A stretch of DNA of 64,000 nucleotides. Source: Ptiloglossa arizonensis (Eukaryota; Arthropoda; Insecta; Hymenoptera; Colletidae). The notes beneath the pieces were generated by a model. That model saw only the letters and a list, made by a program, of their open reading frames with translations, was not told the origin of the DNA and made no database searches. Both the position numbers and the translations under genes were made by a program. The stretch spans positions 248,001 to 312,000 of the forward strand of contig NW_027478857.1 of the NCBI RefSeq assembly GCF_051014685.1. Reading direction: 5' to 3'. Below, one piece after another: positions 23,189-35,620 of the stretch (the first letter of the stretch is position 1; each line of letters starts with the position of its first letter).

Positions 23189-25540
23189 CATTACAACGGT
23201 ATGTGTAGTTTTCCCCTAGGCCGTTCTAGTTATTCGTTTCGAGCATCAGAACTGCGAAAATTTGGAGTTTCTCAACGTTTCTTACCTCAAAACTGCCACA
23301 TCTCGCGAACGGATTGACCAATACGCATAATTTCTGTTGCATCTGAAAGTAGAAGCTCTCCCGATTACAACGGTATGAGTAGTTTTCCCCTAGGCCGTTC
23401 TAGTTATTCGTTTCGAGCATAGAACTGCGAAAATTTGGAGTTTCTCAAGCGTTTCTTACCTCAAAACTGCCGTATCTCGCGAACGGATTGACCAATCCGC
23501 AAAGTTTCTGTTGCATCTGAAAGTAGAAACTCGCCCCATTACAACGGTATGTGTAGTTTTCCCCTAGGCCGTTCTAGTTATTCGTTTCGAGCATCAGAAC
23601 TGCGAAAATTTGGAGTTTCTCAAGCGTTTCTTACCTCAAAACTGCCATATCTCGCGAACGGATTAACCAATCCGCAAAGTTTCTGTTGCATCTGAAAGTA
23701 GAAACTCGCCCCATTACAACGGTATGCGTACTTTTCCCCTAGGCCGTACTAGTTACTCGTTTCGAGCATCAGAACTGCGAAAATTTTGAGTTTCTCAAGC
23801 GTTTCTTATTTCCAAACTGCCATATCTCGCGAACGGATTGACCAATCCGCAAAATTTCTGTTGCATCTGAAAGTAGAAACTCGCCCGATTACAACGGTAT
23901 GCGTACTTTTCCCCTAGGCCGTTCTAGTTATTCGTTTCGAGCATCAGAACTGCGAAAATTTTGAGTTTCACAAGCGTTTCTTACCTCAAAACTGCCATAT
24001 CTCGCGAACGGATTGACCAATCCGCAAAGTTTCTGTTGCATCTGAAAGTAGAAACTCGCCCCATTACAACGGTATGAGTAGTTTTCCCCTAGGCCGTTCT
24101 AGTTATTCGTTTCGAGCATCAGAACTGCGAAAATTTGGAGTTTCTCAAGCGTTTCTTACCTCAAAACTGCCATATCTCGCGAACGGATTGACCAATCCGC
24201 AAAGTTTCTGTTGCATCTGAACGTAGAAACTCGCCCCATTACAACGGTATGTGTAATTTTCCCCTAGGCCGTTCTAGTTATTCGTTTCGAGCATCAGAAC
24301 TGCGAAAATTTGGAGTTTCTCAAGCGTTTCTTACCTCAAAACTGCCATATCTCGCGAACGGATTGACCAATCCGCAAAGTTTCTGTTGCGTCTGAAAGTA
24401 GAAACTCGCCCCATTACAACGGTATGAGTAGTTTTCCCCTAGGCCGTTCTAGTTATTCGTTTCGAGCATCAGAACTGCGAAAATTTGGAGTCTCTCAAGC
24501 GTTTCTTACCTCAAAACTGCCATATCTCGCGAACAGATTGACCAATCCGCAAAGTTTCTGTTGCATCTGAAAGTAGAAACTCGCCGCATTACAACGGTAT
24601 GTGTAGTTTTCCCCTAGGCCGTTCTAGTTATTCGTTTCGAGCATCAGAACTGCGAAAATTTGGAGTTTCTCAACGTTTCTTACCTCAAAACTGCCACATC
24701 TCGCGAACGGATTGACCAATACGCATAATTTCTGTTGCATCTGAAAGTCGAAGCTCTCCCGATTACAACGGTATGAGTAGTTTTCCCCTAGGCCGTTCTA
24801 GTTATTCGTATCGAGCATCAGAACTGCGAAAATTTTGAGTTTCTCAAGCGTTTCTTACCTCAAAACTGCCATATCTCTCGAACGGATTGACCAATCCGCA
24901 AAGTTTATGTTGCATCTGAAAGTAGAAACTCGCCCCATTACAACGGTATGAGTAGTTTTCCCCTAGGCCGTTCTAGTTATTCGTTTCGAGCATAGAACTG
25001 CGAAAATTTGGAGTTTCTCAAGCGTTTCTTACATCAAAACTGCCGTATCTCGCGAACGGATTGACCAATCCGCAAAGTTTCTGTTGCATCTGAAAGTAGA
25101 AACTCGCCCCATTACAACGGTATGTGTAGTTTTCCCCTAGGCCGTTCTAGTTATTCGTTTCGAGCATCAGAACTGCGAAAATTTGGAGTTTCTCAAGCGT
25201 TTCTTACCTCAAAACTGCCATATCTCGCGAACGGATTAACCAATCCGCAAAGTTTCTGTTGCATCTGAAAGTAGAAACTCGCCCCATTACAACGGTATGC
25301 GTACTTTTCCCCTAGGCCGTACTAGTTACTCGTTTCGAGCATCAGAACTGCGAAAATTTTGAGTTTCTCAAGCGTTTCTTATTTCCAAACTGCCATATCT
25401 CGCGAACGGATTGACCAATCCGCAAAATTTCTGTTGCATCTGAAAGTAGAAACTCGCCCGATTACAACGGTATGCGTACTTTTCCCCTAGGCCGTTCTAG
25501 TTATTCGTTTCGAGCATCAGAACTGCGAAAATTTTGAGTT

Positions 25541-25715
25541 TCTCAAGCGTTTCTTACCTCCAAACTGCCATATCTCGCGAACGGATTGACCAATCCGCAA
25601 AATTTCTGTTGCATCTGAAAGTAGAAACTCGCCCGATTACAACGGTATGCGTACTTTTCCCCTAGGCCGTTCTAGTTACTCGTTTCGAGCATCAGAACTG
25701 CGAAAATTTTGAGTT
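25541..25715 (+). repeat. Reference monomer of subfamily B
   Basis: This copy shows the B state at the linked diagnostic positions: C at 21 (CTCCAAACTG), A at 62 (CAAAATTTCTG), G at 95 (GCCCGATTAC), C at 110 and 114 (TATGCGTAC), C at 139 (GTTACTCG) and T at 170 (AAAATTTTGAG). Other B monomers carry TATGCGCAC, TAGGTGTTG, TTGGTGTAG, TATTCGCAC or TATACGTAC at positions 107-115, so this stretch is the most variable part of the unit. The remaining positions are shared with subfamily A. A and B are therefore clearly homologous and interleave in one register, not two separate satellites. Confidence 0.95.
25703..25710. other. A4T4 tract, once per 175 bp in subfamily B
   Basis: AAAATTTT occurs between CG and GAG in nearly every B monomer, and AAAATTTGG replaces it in A monomers. 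A-tracts of the A4T4 type are known to be intrinsically curved. One such tract per 175 bp could help position nucleosomes, which is inference. Confidence 0.5.
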
Positions 25716-25721
25716 TCTCAA
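25709..25721. repeat. Inverted repeat TTGAG-TTT-CTCAA across the B monomer boundary
   Basis: TTGAG (25,709-25,713) and CTCAA (25,717-25,721) are reverse complements around a TTT loop. The first T of the left arm is diagnostic position 170. The A state (TTGGAG) leaves only GAG/CTC. Most B monomers carry the 5-bp version. The element joins the end of one monomer to the start of the next under the phase used here, which is arbitrary. Confidence 0.55.
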
Positions 25722-26324
25722 GCGTTTCTTATCTCCAAACTGCCATATCTCGCGAACGGAATGACCAATCCGCATGATTTCTGTTGCATCTGAAAGTAGA
25801 AACTCGCCCGATTACAACGGTATGCGTACTTCTCCCCTAGGCCGTTCTAGTCATCCGTTTCGAGCATCAGAACTGCGAAAATTTTGCGTTTCTAAAGCGT
25901 TTCTTACCTCCAAACTACCATATCTCGCGAAAGGATTCACCAATCCGCAAAATTTCTGTTGCTTCTGAAAGTAGAAACTTGCCCCATTACAAAGGTGTGT
26001 GTAGTTTTCCCCTAGGCCGTTCTAGTTATTCGTTTCGAGCATCAGAACTGCGAAAATTTGGAGTTTCTCAAGCGTTTCTTACATCAAAACTGCCATATCT
26101 CGCGAACGGATTGACCAATCCGCAAAGTTTCTGTTGCATCTGAAAGTAGAAACTCGCCCCATTACAACGGTATGTGTAGTTTTCCCCTAGGCCGTTCTAT
26201 TTATTCGTTTCGAGCATCAGAACTGCGAAAATTTTGAGTTTCTCCAGCGTTTCTTACCTCAAAACTGCCATATCTCGCGAACGGATTGACCAATCCGCAA
26301 AGTTTCTGTTGCATCTGAAAGTAG

Positions 26325-26760
26325 AAAGTCGCCCCATTACAACGGTATGAGTAGTTTTCCCCTAGGCCGTTCTATTTATTCGTTTCGAGCATCAGAACTG
26401 CGAAAATTTAGAGTTTCTCAAGCGTTTCTTACCTCAAAACTGCCATATCTCGCGAACGGATTGACCAATCCGCAAAGTTTCTGTTGCATCTGAAAGTAGA
26501 AACTCGCCCCATTACAACGGTATGTGTAGTTTTCCCCTAGGCCGTTCTAGTTATTCGTTTCGAGCATCAGAACTGCGAAAATTTGGAGTTTCTCAAGCGT
26601 TTCTTACATCAAAACTGCCATATCTCGCGAACGGATTGACCAATCCGCAAAGTTTCTGTTGCATCTGAAAGTAGAAAGTCGCCCCATTACAACGGTATGA
26701 GTAGTTTTCCCCTAGGCCGTTCTATTTATTCGTTTCGAGCATCAGAACTGCGAAAATTTA
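26325..26760 (+). repeat. Two-monomer (350-bp) duplication, GTAGAAAGTCG type
   Basis: The pair of rare variants GTAGAAAGTCG and CTATTTATTCG followed by AATTTAGAG occurs with AAAGTC at 26,325 and again at 26,675. The copy at 35,947 has it only once, so this is either a local gain here or a loss there. Confidence 0.7.
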
Positions 26761-29700
26761 GAGTTTCTCAAGCGTTTCTTACCTCAAAACTGCCATATCT
26801 CGCGAACGGATTGACCAATCCGCAAAGTTTCTGTTGCATCTGAAAGTAGAAACTCGCCCCATTACAACGGTATGTGTAGTTTTCCCCTAGGCCGTTCTAG
26901 TTATTCGTTTCGAGCATCAGAACTGCGAAAATTTGGAGTTTCTCAAGCGTTTCTTACATCAAAACTGCCATATCTCGCGAACGGATTGACCAATCCGCAA
27001 AGTTTCTGTTGCATCTGAAAGTAGAAACTCGCCCCATTACAACGGTATGTGTAGTTTTCCCCTAGGCCGTTCTAGTTATTCGTTTCGAGCATCAGAACTG
27101 CGAAAATTTGGAGTTTCTCAAGCGTTTCTTACCTCAAAACTGCCATATCTCGCGAACGGATTGACCAATCCGCAAAGTTTCTGTTGCATCTGAAAGTAGA
27201 AACTCGCCCCATTACAACGGTATGTGTAGTTTTCCCCTAGGCCGTTCTAGTTATTCGTTTCGAGCATCAGAACTGCGAAAATTTGGAGTTTCTCAAGCGT
27301 TTCTTACCTCAAAACTGCCATATCTCGCGAACGGATTGACCAATCCGCAAAGTTTCTGTTGCATCTGAAAGTAGAAACTCGCCCCATTACAAAGGTGTGT
27401 GTAGTTTTCCCCTAGGCCGTTCTAGTTATTCGTTTCGAGCATCAGAACTGCGAAAATTTGGAGTTTCTCAAGCATTTCTTACCTCAAAACTGCCATATCT
27501 CGCGAACGGATTGACCAATCCGCAAAGTTTCTGTTGCATCTGAAAGTAGAAACTCGCCCCATTACAACGGTATCTGTAGTTTTCCCCTAGGCCGTTCTAG
27601 TTATTCGTGTCGAGCATCAGAACTGCGAAAATTTGGAGTTTCTCAAGCGTTTCTTGCCTCAAAACTGCCATATCTCGCGAACGGATTGACCAATCCGCAA
27701 AGTTTCTGTTGCATCTGAAAGTAGAAACTCGCCCCATTGCAACGGTATGTGTTGTTTCCCCCTAGGCCGTTCTAGTTATTCGTTTCGAGCATCAGAACTG
27801 CGAAAATTTTGAGTTTCACAAGCGTTTCTTACCTCAAAACTGCCATATCTCGCGAACGGATTGACCAATCCGCAAAGTTTCTGTTGCATCTGAAAGTAGA
27901 AACTCGCCCCATTACAACGGTATGAGTAGTTTTCCCCTAGGCCGTTCTAGTTATTCGTTTCGAGCATCAGAACTGCGAAAATTTGGAGTTTCTCAACGTT
28001 TCTTACCTCAAAACTGCCACATCTCGCGAACGGATTGACCAATCCGCAAAGTTTCTGTTGCATCTGAAAGTAGAAACTCGCCCCATTACAACGGTATGTG
28101 TAGTTTTCCCCTAGGCCGTTCTAGTTATTCGTTTCGAGCATCAGAACTGCGAAAATTTTGAGTTTCTCAAGCGTTTCTTATTTCCAAACTGCCATATCTC
28201 GCGAACGGAATATCCAATCCGCAAAATTTCTGTTGCATCTGAAAGTAGAAACTCGCCCGATTACAACGGTATGCGTACTCTTCCCCTAGGCCGTTCTAGT
28301 TATTCGTTTCGAGCATCAGAACTGCGAAAATTTTGAGTTTCTCAAGCGTTTCTTACCTCAAAACTGCCATATCTCGCGAACGGATTAACCAATCCGCAAA
28401 GTTTCTGTTGCATCTGAAAGTAGAAACTCGCCCCATTACAACGGTATGCGTACTTTTCCCCTAGGCCGTACTAGTTATTCGTTTCGAGCATCAGAACTGC
28501 GAAAATTTTGAGTTTCTCAAGCGTTTCTTACCTCCAAACTGCCATATCTCGCGAACGGATTGACCAATCCGCAAAATTTCTGTTGCATCTGAAAGTAGAA
28601 ACTCGCCCGATTACAACGGTATGCGTACTTTTCCCCTAGGCCGTTCTAGTTACTCGTTTCGAGCATCAGAACTGCGAAAATTTTGAGTTTCTCAAGCGTT
28701 TCTTATCTCCAAACTGCCATATCTCGCGGACGGAATGACCAATCCGCATGATTTCTGTTGCATCTGAAAGTAGAAACTCGCCCGATTACAACGGTATGCG
28801 TACTTCTCCCCTAGGCCGTTCTAGTCATCCGTTTCGAGCATCAGAACTGCGAAAATTTTGAGTTTCTAAAGCGTTTCTTACCTCCAAACTACCATATCTC
28901 GCGAAAGGATTCACCAATCCGCAAAATTTCTGTTGCTTCTGAAAGTAGAAACTTGCCCGATTACAACTGTATGCGCACTTTTCCCCTAGGCCGTTCTAGT
29001 TATTCGTTTCGAGCATCAGAACTGCGAAAATTTTGAGTTTCTCAAGCGTTTCTTACATCCAAACGGCTAAATCTCGCGAACGGATTGACCATTCCGCATG
29101 ATTTCTGCTGCATCTGAAAGTAGAAACTCGCCCGATTACAAAGGTATGCGCACTTTTCCCCTAGGCCGTTCTAGTTATTCGTGTCGAGCATCAGAACTGC
29201 GAAAACTTTGAGTTTCTCAAGCGTTTCTTACCTCCAAACTACCATATCTCGCGAACGGATTCACCAATCCGCAAAATTTCTGTTGCTTCTGAAAGTAGAA
29301 ACTCGCCCGATTACAACGGTTTGCGTACTTCTCCCCTAGGCCGTGGTAGTCATTCGTTTCGAGCATCAGAACTGCGAAAATTATGAGTTTCTCAAGCGTT
29401 TCTTACCTCCAAACTGCCATATCTCGCGAACGGATTGACCAATCCGCAAAATTTCTGTTGCATCTGGAAGTAGAAACTCGCCCGATTACAACGGTATGTG
29501 TAGTTTTCCCCTAGGCCGTTCTAGTTATTCGTTTCGAGCATCAGAACTGAGCAAATTTTGAGTTTCTCAAGCGTTTCTTACCTCCAAACTGCCATTTCTC
29601 GCGAACGGATCGACCAATCCGCAAAATTTCTGTTGCTTCTGAAAGTAGAAACTCGCCCGATTACAACGGTATGCGTACTTCTCCCCTGGGCCGTTGTAGT

Positions 29701-29850
29701 CATTCGTTTCGAGCATCAGAAATGCGAAAATTTTGAGTTTCTCAAGCGTTTCTTATCTCCAAACTGCCATATCTCGCAAACGGATTGATCCATCCGCAAA
29801 ATTTCTGTTGCATCTGAAAGTAGATACTCGCTCGATTACAACGGTATGCG
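26510..29850 (+). repeat. A/B mosaic related to 35.8-39.3 kb
   Basis: Marker order here matches 35.8-39.3 kb: ACAAAGGTGTG, AGCATTTC, TATCTGTAG, ATTGCAACGGTATGTGTTG (27,736 against 37,008, offset 9,272), CACAAG, TCTCAACG, GGAATATCC, the GATTAACC junction monomer, GCATGATTTC, AACGGCTAAATC, GAAAACTTTG, ACGGTTTGCG and GAACTGAGCAAA. After about 28,480 the offset becomes 9,447, so this copy lacks one monomer (the GTTACTCG/TATTTCC one) that the other has. A up to about 28,160, then mostly B. It ends in GATCCATCC and AGATACTCGCTCG, the same end as the 3,674-bp HORs. Confidence 0.8.
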
Positions 29851-32800
29851 CACTTTTCCCCTAGGCGGTTCTAGTTATTCGTTTCGAGCATCAGAACTGC
29901 GAAAATTTTGAGTTTCTCAAGCGTTTCTTACCTCCAAACTGCCATATCTCGCGAACGGATTGACCAATCCGCAAAATTTCTGTTGCATCTGAAAGTAGAA
30001 ACTCGCCCGATTACAACGGTATGCGTACTTTTCCCCTAGGCCGTTCTAGTTACTCGTTTCGAGCATCAGAACTGCGAAAATTTTGAGTTTCTCAAGCGTT
30101 TCTTATATCCAAACTGCCATATCTCGCGAACGGATTGACCAATCCGCATGATTTCTCTTGCATCTGAAAGTAGAAACTCGCCCGATTACAACGGTATGCG
30201 TACTTCTCCCCTGGGCCGTTGTAGTCATTCGTTTCGAGCATCAGAACTGCGAAAATTTTGAGTTTCTCAAGCGTTTCTTATCTCCAAACTGCCATATCTC
30301 GCAAACGGATTGATCAATCCGCAAAATTTCTGTTGCATCTGAAAGTAGATACTCGCTCGATTACAACGGTATGCGCACTTTTCCCCTAGGCGGTTCTAGT
30401 TATTCGTTTCGAGCATCAGATCTGCGAAAATTTTGAGTTTCTCAAGCGTTTCTTATCTCCAAACTGCCATATCTCTCGAACGGATTGAACAATCCGCAAA
30501 ATTTCTGTTGCATCTGAAAGTAGAAACTCGCCCGATTACAACGGTAGGTGTTGTTTTCCCCTAGGCCGTTCTAGTTATTCGTTTCGAGCATCAGAACTGC
30601 GAAAATTTTGAGTTTCTCAAGCGTTTCTTACATCCAAACTGCCATATCTCGCGAACGGATTGACCAATCCGCAAAATTTCTGCTGCATCTGAAAGCAGAA
30701 ACTCGCCCGATTACAACGGTATACGTACTTTTCCCCTATGCCGTTCTAGTTACTCGTTTCGAGCATCAGAACTGCGAAAATTTTGAGTTTCTCAAGCGTT
30801 TCTTACCTCCAAACTGCCATATCTCGCGAACGGATTGACAAATCCGCAAAATTTCTGTTGCATATGAAAGTAGAAACTCGCCCGATTACAACGGTATGCG
30901 TACTTTTCCCCTAGGCCGTTCTAGTTACTCGTTTCGAGCATCAGAACTGCGAAAATTTTGAGTTTCTCAAGCGTTTCTTACCTCCAAACTGCCATATCTC
31001 GCGAACGGATTGATCAATCCACAAAATTTCTGTTGCGTCTGAAAGTAGAAACTCGCCCGATTACAACGGTATTCGCACTTTTCCCCTAGGCGGTTCTAGT
31101 TATTCGTTTCGAGCATCAGAACTGCGAAAATTTTGAGTTTCTCAAGCGTTTCTTACCTCCAAACTGCCATATCTCGCGAACGGATTCACCAATCTGCAAA
31201 ATTTCTGTTGCATCTGAAAGTAGAAACTCGCCCGATTACAACGGTTGGTGTAGTTTTCCCCTAGGCCGTTCTAGATATTCGTTTCGAGCATCAGAACTGC
31301 GAAAATTTTGAGTTTCTCAAGCGTTTCTTATCTCCAAACTGCCATATCTCGCAAACGGATCGATCAATCCGCAAAATTTCTGTTGCATCTGAAAGTAGAT
31401 ACTCGCTCGATTACAACGGTATGCGCACTTTTCCCCTAGGCGGTTCTAGTTATTCGTTTCGAGCATCAGATCTGCGAAAATTTTGAGTTTCTCAAGCGTT
31501 TCTTACCTCCAAACTGCCATATCTCGCGAACGGATTGAACAATCCGCAAAATTTCTGTTGCATCTGAAAGTAGAAACTCGCCCGATTACAACGGTAGGTG
31601 TTGTTTTCCCCTAGGCCGTTCTAGTTATTCGTTTCGAGCATCAGAACTGCGAAAATTTTGAGTTTCTCAAGCGTTTCTTACATCCAAACTGCCATATCTC
31701 GCGAACGGATTGACCAATCCGCAAAATTTCTGCTGCATCTGAAAGCAGAAACTCGCCCGATTACAACGGTGTACGTACTTTTCCCCTATGCCGTTCTGGT
31801 TACTCGTTTCGAGCATCAGAACTGCGAAAATTTTGAGTTTCTCAAGCGTTTCTTATTTCCAAACTGCCATATCTCGCGAACGGATTGACCAATCCGCAAA
31901 ATTTCTGTTGCATCTGAAAGTAGAAACTCGCCCGATTACAACGGTATGCGTTCTTTTCCCCTAGGCCGTTCTAGTTATTCGTTTCGAGCATCAGAACTGC
32001 GAAAATATTGAGTTTCTCAAGCGTTTCTTACTTCCAAACTGCAATATCTCGCGAACGGATTGACCAATCCGCAAAATTTCTGTTGCATCTGAAAGTAGAA
32101 ACTCGCCCGATTACAACGGTATGCATACTTTTCCCCTAGGCCGTTCTAGTTACTCGTTTCGAGCATCAGAACTGCGAAAATTTTGAGTTTCTCAAGCGTT
32201 TCTTACCTCCAAACTGCCATATCTCGCGAACGGATTGACAAATCCGCAAATTTTCTGTTGCATCTGAAAGTAGAAACTCGCCCGATTACAACGGTATGCG
32301 TACTTTTCTCCTAGGCAGTTCTAGTTACTCGTTTCGAGCATAAGAACTGCGAAAATTTTGAGTTTCTCAAGCGTTTCTTACCTCCAAACTGCCATATCTC
32401 GCGAACGGATTGATCAATCCACAAAATTTCTGTTGCGTCTGAAAGTAGAAACTCGCCCGATTACAACGGTATGCGTATTTCTCCCCTAGGCCGTTGTAGT
32501 CATTCGTTTCGAGCATCAGAACTGCGAAAATTTTGAGTTTCTCAAGCGTTTCTTATCTCCAAACTGCCATATCTCGCGAACGGATTGATCAATCCGCAAA
32601 ATTTCTGTTGCATCTGAAAGTAGAAACTCGCCCGATTACAACGGTATGCGTACTTTTCCCCTAGGCCGTTCTAGTTACTCGTTTCGAGCATCAGAACTGC
32701 GAAAATTTTGAGTTTCTCAAGCGTTTCTTACCTCCAAACTGCCATATCTCGCGAACGGATTGACCAATCCGCAAAATTTCTGTTGCATCTGAAAGTAGAA

Positions 32801-34920
32801 ACTCGCCCGATTACAACGGTATGCGTACTTTTCCCCTAGGACGTTCTAGTTATTCGTTTCGAGCATCAGAACTGCGAAAATTTTGAGTTTCTCAAGCGTT
32901 TCTTACCTCCAAAATGCCATATCTCGCGAACGGATTGACCAATCCGCAAAATTTCTGTTGCATCTGAAAGTAGAAACTCGCCCGATTACAACGGTATGCG
33001 CACTTTTCCCCTAGGCCGTTCTAGTTATTCGTTTCGAGCATCAGAACTGCGAAAATTTGGAGTTTCTCAACGTTTCTTACCTCAAAACTGCCACATCTCG
33101 CGAACGGATTAACCAATACGCATAATTTCTGTTGCATCTGAAAGTAGAAACTCGCCCGATTACAACGGTATGCGTACTTTTCCCCTAGGCCGTTCTAGTT
33201 ATTCGTTTCGAGCATGAGAACTGCGAAAATTTTGAGCTTCTCAAGCGTTTCTTACCTCCAAACTGCCATATCTCGCGAACGGATTGACCAATCCGCAAAA
33301 TTTCTGTTGCATCTGAAAGTAGAAACTCGCCCCATTACAACGGTATGAGTAGTTTTCCCCTAGGCCGTTCTAGTTACTCGTTTCGAGCATCAGAACTGCG
33401 AAAATTTTGAGTTTCTCAAGCGTTTCTTATCTCCAAACTGCCATATCTCGAGAACGGAATGACCAATCCGCATGATTTCTGTTGCATCTGAAAGTAGAAA
33501 CTCGCCCGATTACAACGGTATGCGTACTTCTCCCCTAGGCCGTTCTAGTCATCCGTTTCGAGCATCAGAACTGCGAAAATTTTGAGTTTCTAAAGCGTTT
33601 CTTACCTCCAAACTACCATATCTCGCGAAAGGATTCACCAATCCGCAAAATTTCTGTTGCTTCTGAAAGTAGAATCTTGCCCGATTACAACGGTATGCGC
33701 ACTTTTCCCCTAGGCCGTTCTAGTTATTCGTTTCGAGCATCAGAACTGCGAAAATTTTCAGTTTCTCAAGCGTTTCTTACATCCAAACGGCCAAATCTCG
33801 CGAACGGATTGACCATTCCGCATGATTTCTGCTGCATCTGAAAGTAGAAACTCGCCCGATTACAAAGGTATGCGCACTTTTCCCCTAGGCCGTTCTAGTT
33901 ATTCGTGTCGAGCATCAGAACTGCGAAAATTTTGAGTTTCTCAAGCGTTTCTTACCTCCAAACTACCATATCTCGCGAACGGATTCACCAATCCGCAAAA
34001 TTTCTGTTGCTTCTGAAAGTAGAAACTCGCCCGATTACAACGGTATGCGTACTTTTCCCCTAGGCCGTTCTAGTTATTCGTTTCGAGCATCAGAACTGCG
34101 AAAATTTTGAGTTTCTCAAGCGTTTCTTATCTCCAAACTGCCATATCTCGCGAACGGATCGATCAATCCGCAAAATTTCTGTTGCATCTGAAAGTAGAAA
34201 CTCGCCCGATTACAACGGTAGGTGTTGTTTTCCTCTAGGCCGTTCTAGTTATTCGTTTCGAGCATCAAACTGCGAAAATTTTGAGTTTCTCAAGCGTTTC
34301 TTACATCCAAACTGCCATATCTCGCGAACGGATTGACCAATCCGCAAAATTTCTGCTGCATCTGAAAGCAGAAACTCGCCCGATTACAACGGTATGCGTA
34401 CTTTTCCCCTAGGCCGTTCTAGTTATTCGTTTCGAGCATCAGAACTGCGAAAATTTTGAGTTTCTCAAGCGTTTCTTATTTCCAAACTGCCATATCTCGC
34501 GAACGGATTGACCAATCCGCAAAATTTCTGTTGCATCTGAAAGTAGAAACTCGCCCGATTACAACGGTATGCGTACTTTTCCCCTAGGCCGTTCTAGTTA
34601 TTCGTTTCGAGCATCAGAACTGCGAAAATTTTGAGTTTCTCAAGCGTTTCTTACATCCAAACTGCCATATCACGCGAACGGATTGACCAATCCGCAAAAT
34701 TTCTGTTGCATCTGAAAGTAGAAACTCGCCCGATTACAACGGTATGCGTACTTTTCCCCTAGGCCGTTCTAGTTACTCGTATCGAGCATCAGAACTGCGA
34801 AAATTTTGAGTTTCTCAAGCGTTTCTTACCTCCAAACTGCCATATCTCGCGAACGGATTGACAAATCCGCAAAATTTCTGTTGCATATGAAAGTAGAAAC
34901 TCGCCCGATTACAACGGTAT
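29851..34920 (+). repeat. Subfamily B block between two mosaics
   Basis: About 29 monomers, nearly all B, with position 107-115 variants TATGCGTAC, TATGCGCAC, TAGGTGTTG, TATTCGCAC, TTGGTGTAG and TATACGTAC. Two A intrusions are seen: TCTCAACGTTTC with GATTAACCAATACGC at about 33,050-33,130, and CCCCATTAC with TATGAGTAG at about 33,325-33,360. The left part matches the block after 48,041 at an offset of 18,193, rising to 18,368 because one monomer near 31,070 is missing here. The right part matches 51.9-53.5 kb at an offset of 20,292. A one-base deletion (CATCAAACTG) lies near 34,267. Confidence 0.8.
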
Positions 34921-35620
34921 GTGTAGTTTTCCCCTAGGCCGTTCTAGTTATTCGTTTCGAGCATCAGAACTGCGAAAATTTGGAGTTTCTCAAGCGTTTC
35001 TTACCTCAAAACTGCCATATCTCGCGAACGGATTAACCAATCCGCAAAGTTTCTGTTGCATCTGAAAGTAGAAACTCGCCCCATTACAACGGTATGCGTA
35101 CTTTTCCCCTAGGCCGTACTAGTTACTCGTTTCGAGCATCAGAACTGCGAAAATTTTGAGTTTCTCAAGCGTTTCTTATTTCCAAACTGCCATATCTCGC
35201 GAACGGATTGACCAATCCGCAAAATTTCTGTTGCATCTGAAAGTAGAAACTCGCCCGATTACAACGGTATGCGTACTTTTCCCCTAGGCCGTTCTAGTTA
35301 TTCGTTTCGAGCATCAGAACTGCGAAAATTTTGAGTTTCTCAAGCGTTTCTTACCTCCAAACTGCCATATCTCGCGAACGGATTGACCAATCCGCAAAAT
35401 TTCTGTTGCATCTGAAAGTAGAAACTCGCCCGATTACAACGGTATGCGTACTTTTCCCCTAGGCCGTTCTAGTTACTCGTTTCGAGCATCAGAACTGCGA
35501 AAATTTTGAGTTTCTCAAGCGTTTCTTATCTCCAAACTGCCATATCTCGCGAACGGAATGACCAATCCGCATGATTTCTGTTGCATCTGAAAGTAGAAAC
35601 TCGCCCGATTACAACGGTAT
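34921..35620 (+). repeat. A-to-B junction segment leading into the HOR array
   Basis: Four monomers: an A monomer with GATTAACC and CCCCATTAC, switching at 35,098 to B (TATGCGTAC, GTACTAGTT), then B monomers ending in GGAATGACC and GCATGATTTC. It matches 25,124-25,823 at an offset of 9,797. Confidence 0.75.

Larger units (their letters stand above)
23189..26509 (+). repeat. 3,321-bp HOR (19 monomers), copy 2
   Basis: Near-identical to 19,868-23,188, including all four deletion marks (TCTCAACG near 23,271 and 24,671; CATAGAAC near 23,419 and 24,991) and both B islands. Identity with copy 1 continues to about 26,591, where copy 1 has TCTCAACG and this copy TCTCAAGCG. The duplication looks recent: I saw no substitution in the markers I compared. 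Confidence 0.85.
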
